A DNA stretch of 64,000 bases from positions 351,559 to 415,558 of the forward strand of contig JACKEV010000014.1 of assembly GCA_020632795.1 (NCBI GenBank). The letters run 5' to 3'. The notes beneath the pieces are model-generated. The model did not search any database and was not told the DNA's origin. It saw only the letters and a list, made by a program, of their open reading frames with translations. Shown here piece after piece: positions 25,213-33,581 of this stretch (position 1 is the stretch's first letter; each line of letters opens with the position of its first letter). The translations under genes and the position numbers were made by a program. This DNA comes from Alphaproteobacteria bacterium. Its GTDB lineage: Bacteria > Myxococcota_A > UBA796 > CAJQPC01.

Positions 25213-25509
25213 ATGAACCGAAAGGAGCTGACCGCCCGCTTGGCCGCGCGCACGGGCCTGAGCCGCGCTCAGGCGGCCGACGCGGTGCGTGCTCTGTTCG
25301 ACACCATCGACAGCGAGGGGATCCTCCCCCAGAGCCTCGCGGCGGGCGAGCGGGTGGTCCTCTCCGGCTTCGGGACGTTCAGCACCCGCGTGGTCGCGCC
25401 CCGCCAGGTCACCCTGCCCAGCGGGGACGTCGTCGACGTGCCGGAGCGGCGGCAGGTGGTCTTCAGGCCCGGCCAGACGCTGCGGCGGCAGCTCCGAGAG
25501 GGGTCATAG
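25213..25509 (+). CDS. HU/IHF-family DNA-binding protein
   Basis: 98 residues. MNRKELTARLAARTGLSRAQ is the N-terminal helical body. VVLSGFGTFSTRVVAPRQV is the conserved GFGTF turn leading into the DNA-binding arm, and VVFRPGQTLRRQL is the end. The arm lacks the usual RNPxTG and reads APRQVTLPSGD, so its DNA-bending intercalation may differ. It is a nucleoid protein of the cytosol. It is divergent from the P450 gene and its end overlaps the convergent envelope gene by six bases. Confidence 0.92.
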   Translation: MNRKELTARLAARTGLSRAQAADAVRALFDTIDSEGILPQSLAAGERVVLSGFGTFSTRVVAPRQVTLPSGDVVDVPERRQVVFRPGQTLRRQLREGS

Positions 25510-26211
25510 GGGAACGGCGATCGCGGCCTGGAACCCTGGGGACAGCGCGCCGTCGACCACCCGCAGCCGCCCACCCCCGTGCAGCCGGACGCGCCCGACG
25601 TCCAGCGCGAGGTTGAGCATCGCCTGGTGCCGGGACCGCCCGCCCGTGCCGCCCTCCACCGAGAGCGCCAGGCGATCGTCGATCAGCTCGATGCCCACGG
25701 CCCCGACCGCGCTCCATAGCGGCGCGGGGGAGGGGCGCGCCAGGGACACCCCGAGCTGCCCTCCAGCTGTGACGTAGCCGCGATCCCAGCGTCGGCTCGC
25801 GTAGAGCTTCGTCGACATCAGGTTCAGGTCCAGGCCGGAGACGAAGTGGGGCTCGACCCCGAAGGTCAGCCCGAGCGGACCCGGCCGGCTGAGCAGGCGC
25901 ACCGACCACGCCACCGGCAGGGTGTTGGCGTGCTGGACCAGCAGCGCGGTGTGGAGCTGGACGCGGTCGAACACCCCCAGCGGGCGGGGGTTGAGGTCCA
26001 CGGTGGCATCGAGCTGCAGGGGGAAGGGCACGCCGGGGAGCAGGCCCAGGCCGGAGAACGGCGGCTCGGCCACCAGCACCGCGTCCTGGAAGCCAGCCTG
26101 CAGCCCCAGGATCAGGCGGTGGTCGGGCGCGGCGTCCTCGGCCATCGGCGCCCAGGCCGGCTGGGGTGGGGCGGCGAGGGCCGCAGCCAGCAGAGGCAGG
26201 AGCAGGCTCAC
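25504..26211 (-). CDS. Exported beta-rich envelope protein, possible outer-membrane barrel
   Basis: 235 residues from GTG 26209-26211, which overlaps the upstream stop as GTGA. VSLLLPLLAAALAAPPQPAWA is a signal peptide. The mature chain alternates short beta-strands and Gly-rich turns (RLILGLQAGFQDAVLVAE, VRLHGGGRLRVVD) and ends AAIAVPL. No domain was recognised; a small barrel is the best reading. It is the last gene of the TetR-led operon. Confidence 0.65.
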   Translation of the reverse strand: MSLLLPLLAAALAAPPQPAWAPMAEDAAPDHRLILGLQAGFQDAVLVAEPPFSGLGLLPGVPFPLQLDATVDLNPRPLGVFDRVQLHTALLVQHANTLPVAWSVRLLSRPGPLGLTFGVEPHFVSGLDLNLMSTKLYASRRWDRGYVTAGGQLGVSLARPSPAPLWSAVGAVGIELIDDRLALSVEGGTGGRSRHQAMLNLALDVGRVRLHGGGRLRVVDGALSPGFQAAIAVPL

Positions 26212-26966
26212 GGCAGCCTGCCCTGGTAGCGCAGCGCCACGGCGGGGGTGAGCACCTGGAGGCGCCCCCGCGCGCCGACCGCCTCGCCGCTCCCCAGCTC
26301 GCTGGCGTAGGGCAGGACGTGAACGACGTTGACCGGCTCCATCACCTTGAGCTGGAGGCCGCCGAGCGCCCCCGCGCGGCCCAGGTCGAAGCCGGAGAGG
26401 TCCAGGACCACGCCGGGCAGCGCCGTCGTCACGAAGGTGGTGGTCGTGAGGTCCAGGTTCACCGTCAGCCAGGGCCAGAGGCGCCCCCACACCCCGCCGT
26501 AGCCGTCCAGCAGCAGGTTCGCGCCGAGGGGGCGCTGGTTGGGGTACGGCGCGAACATGGCGCCGAGCTGGGTCCCCGCCACCCAACCCCAGCGCGCCCG
26601 GTCCTGCCCCACGGTCAGCCCGAGGCCGAGGTGGAGCGTCGTGCGGGTGGGCAGCGAGACCAGATGGTCGAGCACCACGCCCACCGGCGCCCGCTCCGGG
26701 TCCAGCAGCTCCGCGCGCAGACCGAGCCCGCCCCAGACCGGCGTGCCCAGGCCGGCGACCTGGGCGTACACCGCGTAGCGATCCCAGCCGAGCCGGCCCT
26801 CGACCATCGGCTGGGGGGACGTCGGCTGACCCAGGAAGAGCACGTTCTGCACCCCCCAGGCCCCCTGCAGCCGCCACCAGCCGTCCTCCGCGCCCACCCC
26901 CACGCCGGGCTCCGGCAGGATCAGCGGCCCGGCCAGCGCGGCGCCCGTCAGCAGCGCGGCGAGCAC
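26208..26966 (-). CDS. Exported beta-rich envelope protein
   Basis: 252 residues from GTG 26964-26966. MLAALLTGAALAGPLILPEP is a signal peptide. The mature part is rich in Gly and aromatic strands (WWRLQGAWGVQNVLFLGQP, RLGWDRYAVYAQVAGLG, LHLGLGLTVGQDRARWGWVA), consistent with an outer-membrane beta-barrel. It starts three bases after the metallopeptidase gene ends and is coupled to the next gene. Together with that next gene it may form a surface pair. Confidence 0.65.
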   Translation of the reverse strand: MLAALLTGAALAGPLILPEPGVGVGAEDGWWRLQGAWGVQNVLFLGQPTSPQPMVEGRLGWDRYAVYAQVAGLGTPVWGGLGLRAELLDPERAPVGVVLDHLVSLPTRTTLHLGLGLTVGQDRARWGWVAGTQLGAMFAPYPNQRPLGANLLLDGYGGVWGRLWPWLTVNLDLTTTTFVTTALPGVVLDLSGFDLGRAGALGGLQLKVMEPVNVVHVLPYASELGSGEAVGARGRLQVLTPAVALRYQGRLP

Positions 26967-26969
26967 CGG

Positions 26970-28007
26970 CTACGGCTCCGTGCCGGGGACGAGGGTCACC
27001 GGCGCGTCCCAGAACGCGGCGGGCCGGGTGCCCAGCCACGCGACCCACGCCTCCTCCAGCTCGGTCAGCTCGACGCCGTAGACGTCCCGGAACACGGCGC
27101 TCTGCAGCTCCCCGGCCAGCGCGGTGCTGCTCAAGCGCCCCAGAGCCTCCAGGAAGGGGTCCCAGCCGTAGGTGAGCACCAGGTAGTGGACCAGGGAGCC
27201 CCCCATCACGTACTGCAGCCCCAGGTCGCGGGTCGCGGTGCTGCCCGGGGCGCTGAGCATCGACGGGCGCAGGTCCGGGTAGGGCTCCAGCGCCTCGAAC
27301 GCGGGGTCCGGCAGCCCCAGGGTCAGCGCGGCGGTCCGGTGGACCGGGGTGAACACCAGCCCCTGGGCGGTCCACACCTCCACGTAGGGAAGGCCGTGGC
27401 CCTCCACGCCGGGCAGGGGCAGGTTCGGGCGCTGGCTGCGGTTGAAGTAGGGGCCGTCGTCGACGACCTCCACGAAGCCGTCCCCCAGCGCCACCGCCAT
27501 GCCCTCCATCCAGACCATCGGGGCGTCGGCGTTCAGGCTCTGGAAGACGTGGACCAGCTCGTGGGCGTGCACGCCGGTGGCCGTGTGGATGGCGAGCCCG
27601 CCGCCGCTGGCCCGCTGGGTGTCGATGGCCCCGCCTGCGCTGAGCTGCCCGACCCGCAGGCGCTGGGCCTGGCTGCTGTAGACGTAGACGTCGATCGGCG
27701 CGTCGGGCTCCACCTCGAACAGCGCCGCGAGGCCGGCGTACCAGACCTCATAGGCGTCCAGGTAGACCCCGATCGTCTCCGAGACGTCGCGCCCTGCGGG
27801 GTCGAACACCGCGCCGTCGGGCAGCTCCATCGGGTTGTTCAGGAGGTACGCGTCCGGGTCCCGGACGTCGGCGTGGTAGACGAAGTGCTCCGAGCGGGCG
27901 ACGAGCCAGGGGATGGTGTCCTCGGAGAGGTCGAAGGGGTCCGCGACGCACCCGCTTCCCAGGCCGAGGAGGGGGAGCAGGGCTCGCCGCGTCGCGCCGC
28001 AGGACAT
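26970..28007 (-). CDS. Lipoprotein with gluzincin-type HExxH metallopeptidase site
   Basis: 345 residues. LLPLLGLGSGCVADPFD contains lipobox GSGC. The active-site motif is VHAHELVHVFQSL (HExxH) followed 17 residues later by WMEGMAVALGD, whose Glu is placed like the third zinc ligand of M1-like gluzincins. SEHFVYHADVRD and the lone VYVYSSQ strands precede the catalytic helix. It is probably anchored in the envelope. It lies second in the operon after a TetR regulator and before two envelope proteins. Confidence 0.75.
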   Translation of the reverse strand: MSCGATRRALLPLLGLGSGCVADPFDLSEDTIPWLVARSEHFVYHADVRDPDAYLLNNPMELPDGAVFDPAGRDVSETIGVYLDAYEVWYAGLAALFEVEPDAPIDVYVYSSQAQRLRVGQLSAGGAIDTQRASGGGLAIHTATGVHAHELVHVFQSLNADAPMVWMEGMAVALGDGFVEVVDDGPYFNRSQRPNLPLPGVEGHGLPYVEVWTAQGLVFTPVHRTAALTLGLPDPAFEALEPYPDLRPSMLSAPGSTATRDLGLQYVMGGSLVHYLVLTYGWDPFLEALGRLSSTALAGELQSAVFRDVYGVELTELEEAWVAWLGTRPAAFWDAPVTLVPGTEP

Positions 28008-28044
28008 CTCGCCACCTACCTTTTGGGGAGGATAGCAGCGAGGC

Positions 28045-28623
28045 TCAGGGGGCAGCGTGCAGGGCCCTCCAGACCGCGTCCCGGGCCTCCTCCAGCAGCG
28101 CGGCGCGCTCCTTCGGGGAGCCGGCCGTCTCGGCGACCCGCCAGAAGGTGCCGTGGACCAGGGCCTCGACGACCTCCAGGGTCAGCGGGGCCATGCCCGG
28201 GGCGTGGAGCCAGCCGTCGAGGATGGGGACGATCCGCTCGGTCAGCGCCGCGCGCAGCGCGAGGCTCTCTGTGTCCAGCGCGTAGCCCTCGGGGCGGCGC
28301 TCGGCGCAGATCGCCAGGGGGCGGGCCTGCTCGGCGAAGGCCTGGAGGCGGGCCCAGTAGATCCGGAACTGCTGCTCCGGGGAGGCCTCGGCCGGCCAGT
28401 CGTCCAGGGTCCAGCGGGCCCAGGCCCGCTTGCTGCGCCTGAAGACCGCGTTGGCCAGGGCGTCCTTGCTGGGGAAGCGGCGGTAGAGGGTGCCGAGGCC
28501 CACCCCGGCCCGGCGGGCGATCTGCGGCACGGTCACCGCGCGGAAGCCGTCGGCTGCGAACAGCTCGGCGGCGGCGTTCAGGATCAGCTCGCGCTTCTGG
28601 GGGGAGCGGGGTCGCGGGGCCAT
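28045..28623 (-). CDS. TetR-family transcriptional regulator
   Basis: 192 residues from ATG 28621-28623. Residues about 8-55 are a TetR HTH (RELILNAAAELFAADGFRAV, TVPQIARRAGVGLGTLYRRF). The C-terminal ligand domain includes ALVHGTFWRVAETAG. The usual role is ligand-released repression. The three downstream genes on the same strand start after 37, 3 and -4 bases, so the regulator probably controls its own operon of envelope proteins. Confidence 0.93.
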   Translation of the reverse strand: MAPRPRSPQKRELILNAAAELFAADGFRAVTVPQIARRAGVGLGTLYRRFPSKDALANAVFRRSKRAWARWTLDDWPAEASPEQQFRIYWARLQAFAEQARPLAICAERRPEGYALDTESLALRAALTERIVPILDGWLHAPGMAPLTLEVVEALVHGTFWRVAETAGSPKERAALLEEARDAVWRALHAAP

Positions 28624-28685
28624 GGCGCAGGAATGTAGCGGGGTGCTGGCGAAGCGGCGACGACCGGATGGAGATACGGAAACAT

Positions 28686-28697
28686 TCATTATCGAAA
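28686..28697. promoter_or_regulatory. Possible TetR operator
   Basis: TTCATTATCGAA is an imperfect palindrome in an AT-rich pocket 63 bases ahead of the TetR start. The minus strand also reads GATAAT here, close to a -10 box. Assignment is by position only. Confidence 0.25.
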
Positions 28698-28797
28698 CGG
28701 GTCGCTCACGCAAGCGGGGAGGGGGGGTGTCGAGATCTGGTCACCTCCGGGGAGCATCTTTCTTAATAAAGAAACTTTGAAAAGGATTTCTTTTGGT

Positions 28798-28813
28798 TGG
28801 CACGAGGATTGCT
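28798..28813 (+). promoter_or_regulatory. Sigma-54 (RpoN) promoter, perfect -24/-12 match
   Basis: TGGCACGAGGATTGCT matches the sigma-54 consensus TGGCACG-N4-TTGC at every defined position. It lies 33 bases before ATG 28847, in the right direction. A 7-bp inverted repeat (AAAGAAA 28768-28774, TTTCTTT 28787-28793) stands directly upstream in AT-rich DNA. Transcription would need an enhancer-binding activator. Confidence 0.8.
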
Positions 28814-28846
28814 TGGGAACGGGGCACCACAACAAAGAGGTGCCTC

Positions 28847-29521
28847 ATGCTGTACTCCCCTTCCCCCATCGTCTCCTTCGCCCCCATCGTCGGTCGCCGC
28901 GTCCTCCCCCCGCCGGGCACCCGCCTGGCCTGGGAGCAGCGCCGCCACGCCGCCGATCGGCTCGCCTTCCTGCACACCTGGTCCCAGCTCGCCCGAGGCC
29001 CGGCCCAGCCGGCCGCGCGCATGAGCTTCGGGCGCCCCTGGTCTGAGGCCCTGGTCTACGCGGCCTGGATGCACGGCGCGGTCGCCGTCGTCCTGGCGGT
29101 TGTCCTGACGCCGAACCTGGCGGGGGTCTCCACGCTCCTCACGGACAGCCCGCTCCCGGGGCTCGGCGTCGTCGCAGGCGTCTGCGCGTACCTGCTCGCT
29201 CGGGTCCTCCTCAGCCTGGGTCGGGCCGCCCTTCTGCACGCCGCCCTGTGGTGGTCCGGGCTCACCGTACGCCCCCCGGACGACTCCCTTCGGGCGGGGC
29301 TGTACGCCAGCGCGGCGGTCGCGGCGATCGCCTGGGTGCCCATCCTCGGTCAGTGCGTCGCGTTGGCCTGGGAGACCTCCGCGCTGGCCCGACTGCACGG
29401 GGTCCGCTGGCCTGTGGCCCTCCGGGTCCTGATCACGGCGGGGCTCGCCGCGCTGCTCCTGCCTGCGGTGGCCGCTGCCCTGGGGGCCGCGCTGGCCTGG
29501 CTCGCGCTCAGCCTGACCTGA
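28847..29521 (+). CDS. Yip1-like multi-pass membrane protein
   Basis: 224 residues from ATG 28847 with GAGGT ahead. After about 65 cytosolic residues (TRLAWEQRRHAADRLAFLHT) come five helices. The order and the segment AGLYASAAVAAIAWVPILGQ followed by ALAWETSALARLHG fit the Yip1 superfamily, whose bacterial roles are poorly known. It is expressed from a perfect sigma-54 promoter, so it is probably made only under a specific signal. The histidine kinase gene begins 50 bases after its end. Confidence 0.68.
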   Translation: MLYSPSPIVSFAPIVGRRVLPPPGTRLAWEQRRHAADRLAFLHTWSQLARGPAQPAARMSFGRPWSEALVYAAWMHGAVAVVLAVVLTPNLAGVSTLLTDSPLPGLGVVAGVCAYLLARVLLSLGRAALLHAALWWSGLTVRPPDDSLRAGLYASAAVAAIAWVPILGQCVALAWETSALARLHGVRWPVALRVLITAGLAALLLPAVAAALGAALAWLALSLT

Positions 29522-29571
29522 CATCGACCGGGCCGGGGGGCGGTATACTCGCCCCTCGACCAGGATGTGTC

Positions 29572-31347
29572 GTGTCCGACACCTCGTTCCGCTCTGTCCG
29601 ATTTCGCATCAGCTTGTTGCTGCTGCTGTCTGCCCTGAACGGGGTGGCCATGGTGGCGATCGCGGTGGTGCTCTTCGCCAACCTGAGCGAGGGCCCGGAC
29701 GTCGACCTGCTCCAGCGCGCCGCGCAGGTCAGCGACCGGCTGGGGCAGGTCCACGACCTCGCCCTCTCCGCCGAGGCGCCCCCCTCCTTGGAGGACATCC
29801 TGGTCCGGCTGGACCCGCTGGAGCGGTCGCTGCGCGACGCGGGCGCGCCGGGCAGCGAGGCGATGCACGCCCTCGACAGCTACCGCAGCGCCGTGCGGAT
29901 CTGGGACGGCGCGGGCCGACCCGACGCCGGGCCGGCGATGGATGGCCTTCAGGCGGCCCACCGGCGGCTGGTGGGCGAGCTGTACCTCATGGCCCCCTAC
30001 GCGGAGTACCAGCAGGTCGACCGGGCCGCCGCGATCCTGCCCTGGATCGTGGGGTGGACGCTCCTGGTGGCCGCCGTCACCGTCTACCTGAGCCTGCGCA
30101 TGCGCAGCGTGCTCAGCACCCCGCTGGAGCGCATGGCCGCCGCCGCCCAGCGGGTCTCTCAGGGTAGCCTCGACGCACCCATCCCCGACCCGGGAGGATC
30201 CCCGGAGTTCGCCGCCCTCGCCTCCGCGATGGAGTCCATGCGCGGCAACCTCACCTCGTACATCGCCGCCCTGGACGAGCAGAACCACGAGATGAAGACC
30301 ATGCTCGGCGCCCTGGGCGACGGCGTGCTCTTCCTGGACGAGGGCGGCCGGGTCATGGAGTACAACCCCCAGGCCCGCAACATCCTGGACGGGCTGCCCA
30401 CCTCGGGGGCGCTGCTGGCTGAGGGCATCACCCTGCGCGAGGCCTTCCCCCAGCTGCCCGCCACCCTCTTCGCCGAGGCCACGGAGCGCGAGGTCCAGCT
30501 CCCCATCACGCTCTACGACGACGACAAGCGTCACATCGCGGTCCGCGTGTTCCCGGTCACCCAGGAGCGCACGGGCTACCGCAAGGTCTACGTCGCGGTG
30601 GTCCGGGACATCACCGAGTCCGTGGCGATCGAGCAGCTCAAGCGCGACTTCCTCTCGGTGGTCACCCACGAGCTCAAGACCCCGCTGACCGCGATCGACG
30701 GCTTCGTCCGCCTACTGCTGATGGAGAAGGCGGGGCCTCTGACCCCCCGCCAGCGCAAGGCCCTGGAGACCGTCCGCGACCAGTCCGGGGCCCTGCGCCA
30801 GATGGTCCAGGACCTGCTCGACGCCACCCGGCTGGAGGGCGGCAACCTCAAGCTCGATCCCGCCGTGGTGGGGGTCCGCGCCTTCACCGAAGAGGTCGCC
30901 CAGTCCTTCCAGCCCGGCGCGGAGGCCCGGGGGCTCACCCTGACCTCGAGCACCTCCAGCGTGGCCGACGCCCGCATCCGGGTCGACGACTTCCGCCTGC
31001 GCCAGGTGGTGGGCAACCTCATCCAGAACGCCTTCAAGTTCACCCCCGAGGGCGGCACCATCCACGTCGAGGCCCGGCTTGAGGGCGAAGACGTCGAGCT
31101 CAGCGTCGCGGACACCGGGCGCGGCATCCCTACCGACGCCCTGCCCCGGCTGTTCCGCAAGTTCTACCAGGTGCAGCGCGGCGACACCCGGGTCGCGGGG
31201 GGCACCGGCCTGGGGCTCTACATCTGCAGGCAGCTCACCCAGGCGATGGGGGGCACCATCCGCGTCGACTCGACGGTGGGGGAGGGCAGCCGCTTCACGC
31301 TGACCTTCCCGAGGGTCGACGCCCTGGATCAGGAGATCGCGTCGTGA
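29572..31347 (+). CDS. Membrane sensor histidine kinase (HAMP-PAS-HisKA-HATPase)
   Basis: 591 residues from GTG 29572. Helix 1 (about 12-34) and helix 2 (about 160-180) bracket a periplasmic sensor of about 125 residues. A HAMP linker (STPLERMAAAAQRVSQGSLD), a PAS domain (LGALGDGVLFLDEGGRVMEY) and a HisKA dimerisation helix (VVTHELKTPLTAI with the phospho-His) follow. The ATPase domain has NLIQNAFKFTPEGG, VADTGRGIP and GGTGLGLYICRQL. All catalytic boxes are intact. The stop overlaps the start of the ATPase-receiver gene as GTGA, making that protein the obvious phosphotransfer partner. Confidence 0.95.
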   Translation: MSDTSFRSVRFRISLLLLLSALNGVAMVAIAVVLFANLSEGPDVDLLQRAAQVSDRLGQVHDLALSAEAPPSLEDILVRLDPLERSLRDAGAPGSEAMHALDSYRSAVRIWDGAGRPDAGPAMDGLQAAHRRLVGELYLMAPYAEYQQVDRAAAILPWIVGWTLLVAAVTVYLSLRMRSVLSTPLERMAAAAQRVSQGSLDAPIPDPGGSPEFAALASAMESMRGNLTSYIAALDEQNHEMKTMLGALGDGVLFLDEGGRVMEYNPQARNILDGLPTSGALLAEGITLREAFPQLPATLFAEATEREVQLPITLYDDDKRHIAVRVFPVTQERTGYRKVYVAVVRDITESVAIEQLKRDFLSVVTHELKTPLTAIDGFVRLLLMEKAGPLTPRQRKALETVRDQSGALRQMVQDLLDATRLEGGNLKLDPAVVGVRAFTEEVAQSFQPGAEARGLTLTSSTSSVADARIRVDDFRLRQVVGNLIQNAFKFTPEGGTIHVEARLEGEDVELSVADTGRGIPTDALPRLFRKFYQVQRGDTRVAGGTGLGLYICRQLTQAMGGTIRVDSTVGEGSRFTLTFPRVDALDQEIAS

Positions 31348-33560
31348 CCGGTCCGGCCCCGAGCGCAGACAGCGGCATCCACCGCGCCGAGCGGCTCGCT
31401 CGGGAGCTGGACGTCGTGCTGGTCGACCCCGAGGACGAGTGGGTCGATCCCGACCTCATCCGGCGGCTCTCGCGGGGCTTCGCTGAGCGCCACCGGGTGC
31501 TCCCGCTGCACCGCAACAAGGCCCGCGAGGTCGTCGTCGCGATGGAGGACCCCGGCGACCTCGGCCTCCGGCGCGAGCTGGAGGCCACCTTCGGCCTGCA
31601 CATCCGCCCCGTGGTGGCCCCGGGCGAGGCCATACTCAAGGCGATCTACCGGCACTACGACCTGGCCCCCGTCGCCCAGGAGATGCTGCGCGGGGTCCGC
31701 CCCCGGCGCACCCGGCTCACCGGGCAGGGCACGCTCCAGCTCGACCCCCAGGCCCTCCAGGCCCGGCTCGGCCGGGGCGGCACCGCGCCCTACGTCGAGC
31801 TGTACAACTTCCTGCTGGTCAACGCCATCGAGCGGCGGGCCTCGGACATCCACCTCGAGCCCGAGGAGAACCGCCTGCGGGTGCGCTTCCGCATCGACGG
31901 GCTGCTGCGCGAGGCCCTGGAGCTGCCGGTCTGGGTCGCCCCCCCGCTGGCCTCCCGCATCAAGGTGGTCGCCGAGATGGACGTCGCCGACTCCCGGCGC
32001 CCCCAGGACGGCAAGGCCAGCGCCGTGCTCGGCACCCGGCGCATCGACCTGCGGGTCTCGACCATGCCCGGCCAGCACGGCGAGAAGGTCGTCATCCGGC
32101 TGCTCGACCCCACCATGACCCGGACCGACCTCGCCCGGCTGGGCTGGCAGACCGAGAGCCTGCGCGCCTACTACCAGATGGTCTCCCGGCCCCAGGGCCT
32201 GGTGCTGGTGGTCGGCCCCACCGGCAGCGGCAAGTCCACCACCCTGTACTCCACGATCCACCGCCTCAACTCCGAGAACACCGCGATCGTGACCATCGAG
32301 GATCCCGTCGAGTACGAGGTCGCGGGGGTCACCCAGGTCCAGGTCAACCCCCGCGCCGGGGTCGACTTCGCCTCGGCCATCCGCGCGGTGCTGCGCCAGG
32401 ACCCCAACGTGCTGGTCATCGGCGAGGTCCGGGACGCCGAGACCGCCAAGGCCTGCGTCCAGGCCGCCAACACCGGCCACCTGGTGCTCTCCACCCTCCA
32501 CACCATCCACACCATCTCGGCCATCCAGCGCCTGCTGGACCTCAACATCCCCGCCTACATGCTCAGCTCCACCCTGGCCGGCATCGTGGCCCAGCGGCTG
32601 GTGCGGCGGGTATGCCCCCACTGCTCGGTGCCCGCCCCCCCCAACCCCGAGGACTGGCAGCGCTTCGGCGTCCCCATGCTCGACCTGGGGCCGGGGGTGC
32701 GCCGGGTGGGGCCGGGCTGCCCGGCCTGCCAGTTCGTCGGCTACCGCGGCCGGCTTGGCATCTTCGAGCTGGTCACCGCCACCGAGGGCCTGCGCCGGCT
32801 GCTCTCCGACGGCGCCCCCGGCCAGAGCGAGCTGTGGGAGCAGGCCCGCCGCGACGGCATGATCACCCTCTTCGAGGACGCCCTCGACAAGGTCCGTCAG
32901 GGCCTCACCACCTTGGAGGAGATCGCCCGCACGGTCCCGGTGGACGACCGCCTCAAGCCCGAGGAGCTGCTCCGCCTCGGCGCGCCCGTCGATCCCCCCG
33001 AGCCTGAGGACCCGCAGACCATCGCCCCCTCGATGCTCACCCCGGTGGTCGAGCCGGAGCCCCAGCCCAGGCTGAGCGAGCCCAGGGTCGAGGTCGTCGT
33101 GCCCGAGCCGGCGCCCGCCCGCATCAAGCTGCCCGCGCTCCAGCCCGCCACGCCCGCGCCTGCCCCGTCCGGGCGACCCTCCGGGCGCGCCGAGATCCTC
33201 ATCGTCGACGACGCCGAGGAGATCCTCATGATGGTCGAGATGGCCCTGGAGGACGACTACGACGTGCGCAAGGCCCACGACGGGATCGAGGCCCTCGAGG
33301 CGGTGGACGCCCGCCGCCCCGACCTGGTCGTGCTCGACGTCATGATGCCCCGCATGAGCGGCTACGAGGTCTGCCACAACCTCAAGAACGCCCCGAACAC
33401 CGCGGACCTGCCGGTGCTGATGCTCTCCGCGCGTGGCGAGACCGCCCACATCAAGCAGGGCTTCTACGCGGGCGCGGACGACTACCTGCCCAAGCCCTTC
33501 GATCCCGAGGAGCTGCTGCTGCGCATCCGCGCCTTGCTGCGCCGCTCGGGGCGGCTCTGA
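31344..33560 (+). CDS. GspE/PilB-type secretion or pilus ATPase fused to a C-terminal response-regulator receiver domain
   Basis: 738 residues from GTG 31344. Residues 1-110 are a GspE/MshE N-terminal domain. Residues about 150-530 are the hexameric ATPase: Asp box RRASDIHLEPEENRLRVRF, Walker A GPTGSGKSTT (about 290), Walker B QDPNVLVIGEVRDAET (about 355), His box GHLVLSTLHT, and the zinc-type CPHC...CPAC pair. A proline-rich linker (about 550-612) leads to a full receiver domain: ILIVDDAEEI, phospho-acceptor Asp665 in VVLDVMMPRMSG, and Lys in YLPKPFDPEELL. The ATPase powers type II secretion or type IV pili at the inner membrane; the receiver suggests direct control by phosphorylation. Confidence 0.95.
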   Translation: MTGPAPSADSGIHRAERLARELDVVLVDPEDEWVDPDLIRRLSRGFAERHRVLPLHRNKAREVVVAMEDPGDLGLRRELEATFGLHIRPVVAPGEAILKAIYRHYDLAPVAQEMLRGVRPRRTRLTGQGTLQLDPQALQARLGRGGTAPYVELYNFLLVNAIERRASDIHLEPEENRLRVRFRIDGLLREALELPVWVAPPLASRIKVVAEMDVADSRRPQDGKASAVLGTRRIDLRVSTMPGQHGEKVVIRLLDPTMTRTDLARLGWQTESLRAYYQMVSRPQGLVLVVGPTGSGKSTTLYSTIHRLNSENTAIVTIEDPVEYEVAGVTQVQVNPRAGVDFASAIRAVLRQDPNVLVIGEVRDAETAKACVQAANTGHLVLSTLHTIHTISAIQRLLDLNIPAYMLSSTLAGIVAQRLVRRVCPHCSVPAPPNPEDWQRFGVPMLDLGPGVRRVGPGCPACQFVGYRGRLGIFELVTATEGLRRLLSDGAPGQSELWEQARRDGMITLFEDALDKVRQGLTTLEEIARTVPVDDRLKPEELLRLGAPVDPPEPEDPQTIAPSMLTPVVEPEPQPRLSEPRVEVVVPEPAPARIKLPALQPATPAPAPSGRPSGRAEILIVDDAEEILMMVEMALEDDYDVRKAHDGIEALEAVDARRPDLVVLDVMMPRMSGYEVCHNLKNAPNTADLPVLMLSARGETAHIKQGFYAGADDYLPKPFDPEELLLRIRALLRRSGRL

Positions 33561-33581
33561 GCCACCCCGAGGCGCACACCG

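Noticed and set aside
22373..28794. Shared GATTTCTTTT decamer at 22373 and 28785 as a common regulatory motif
   Set aside because: Two occurrences in AT-rich promoter pockets are not enough to separate from chance.
31329..33449. 706-residue antisense open frame under the ATPase-receiver gene
   Set aside because: Same shadow effect; the sense strand carries intact Walker, His-box and receiver motifs.
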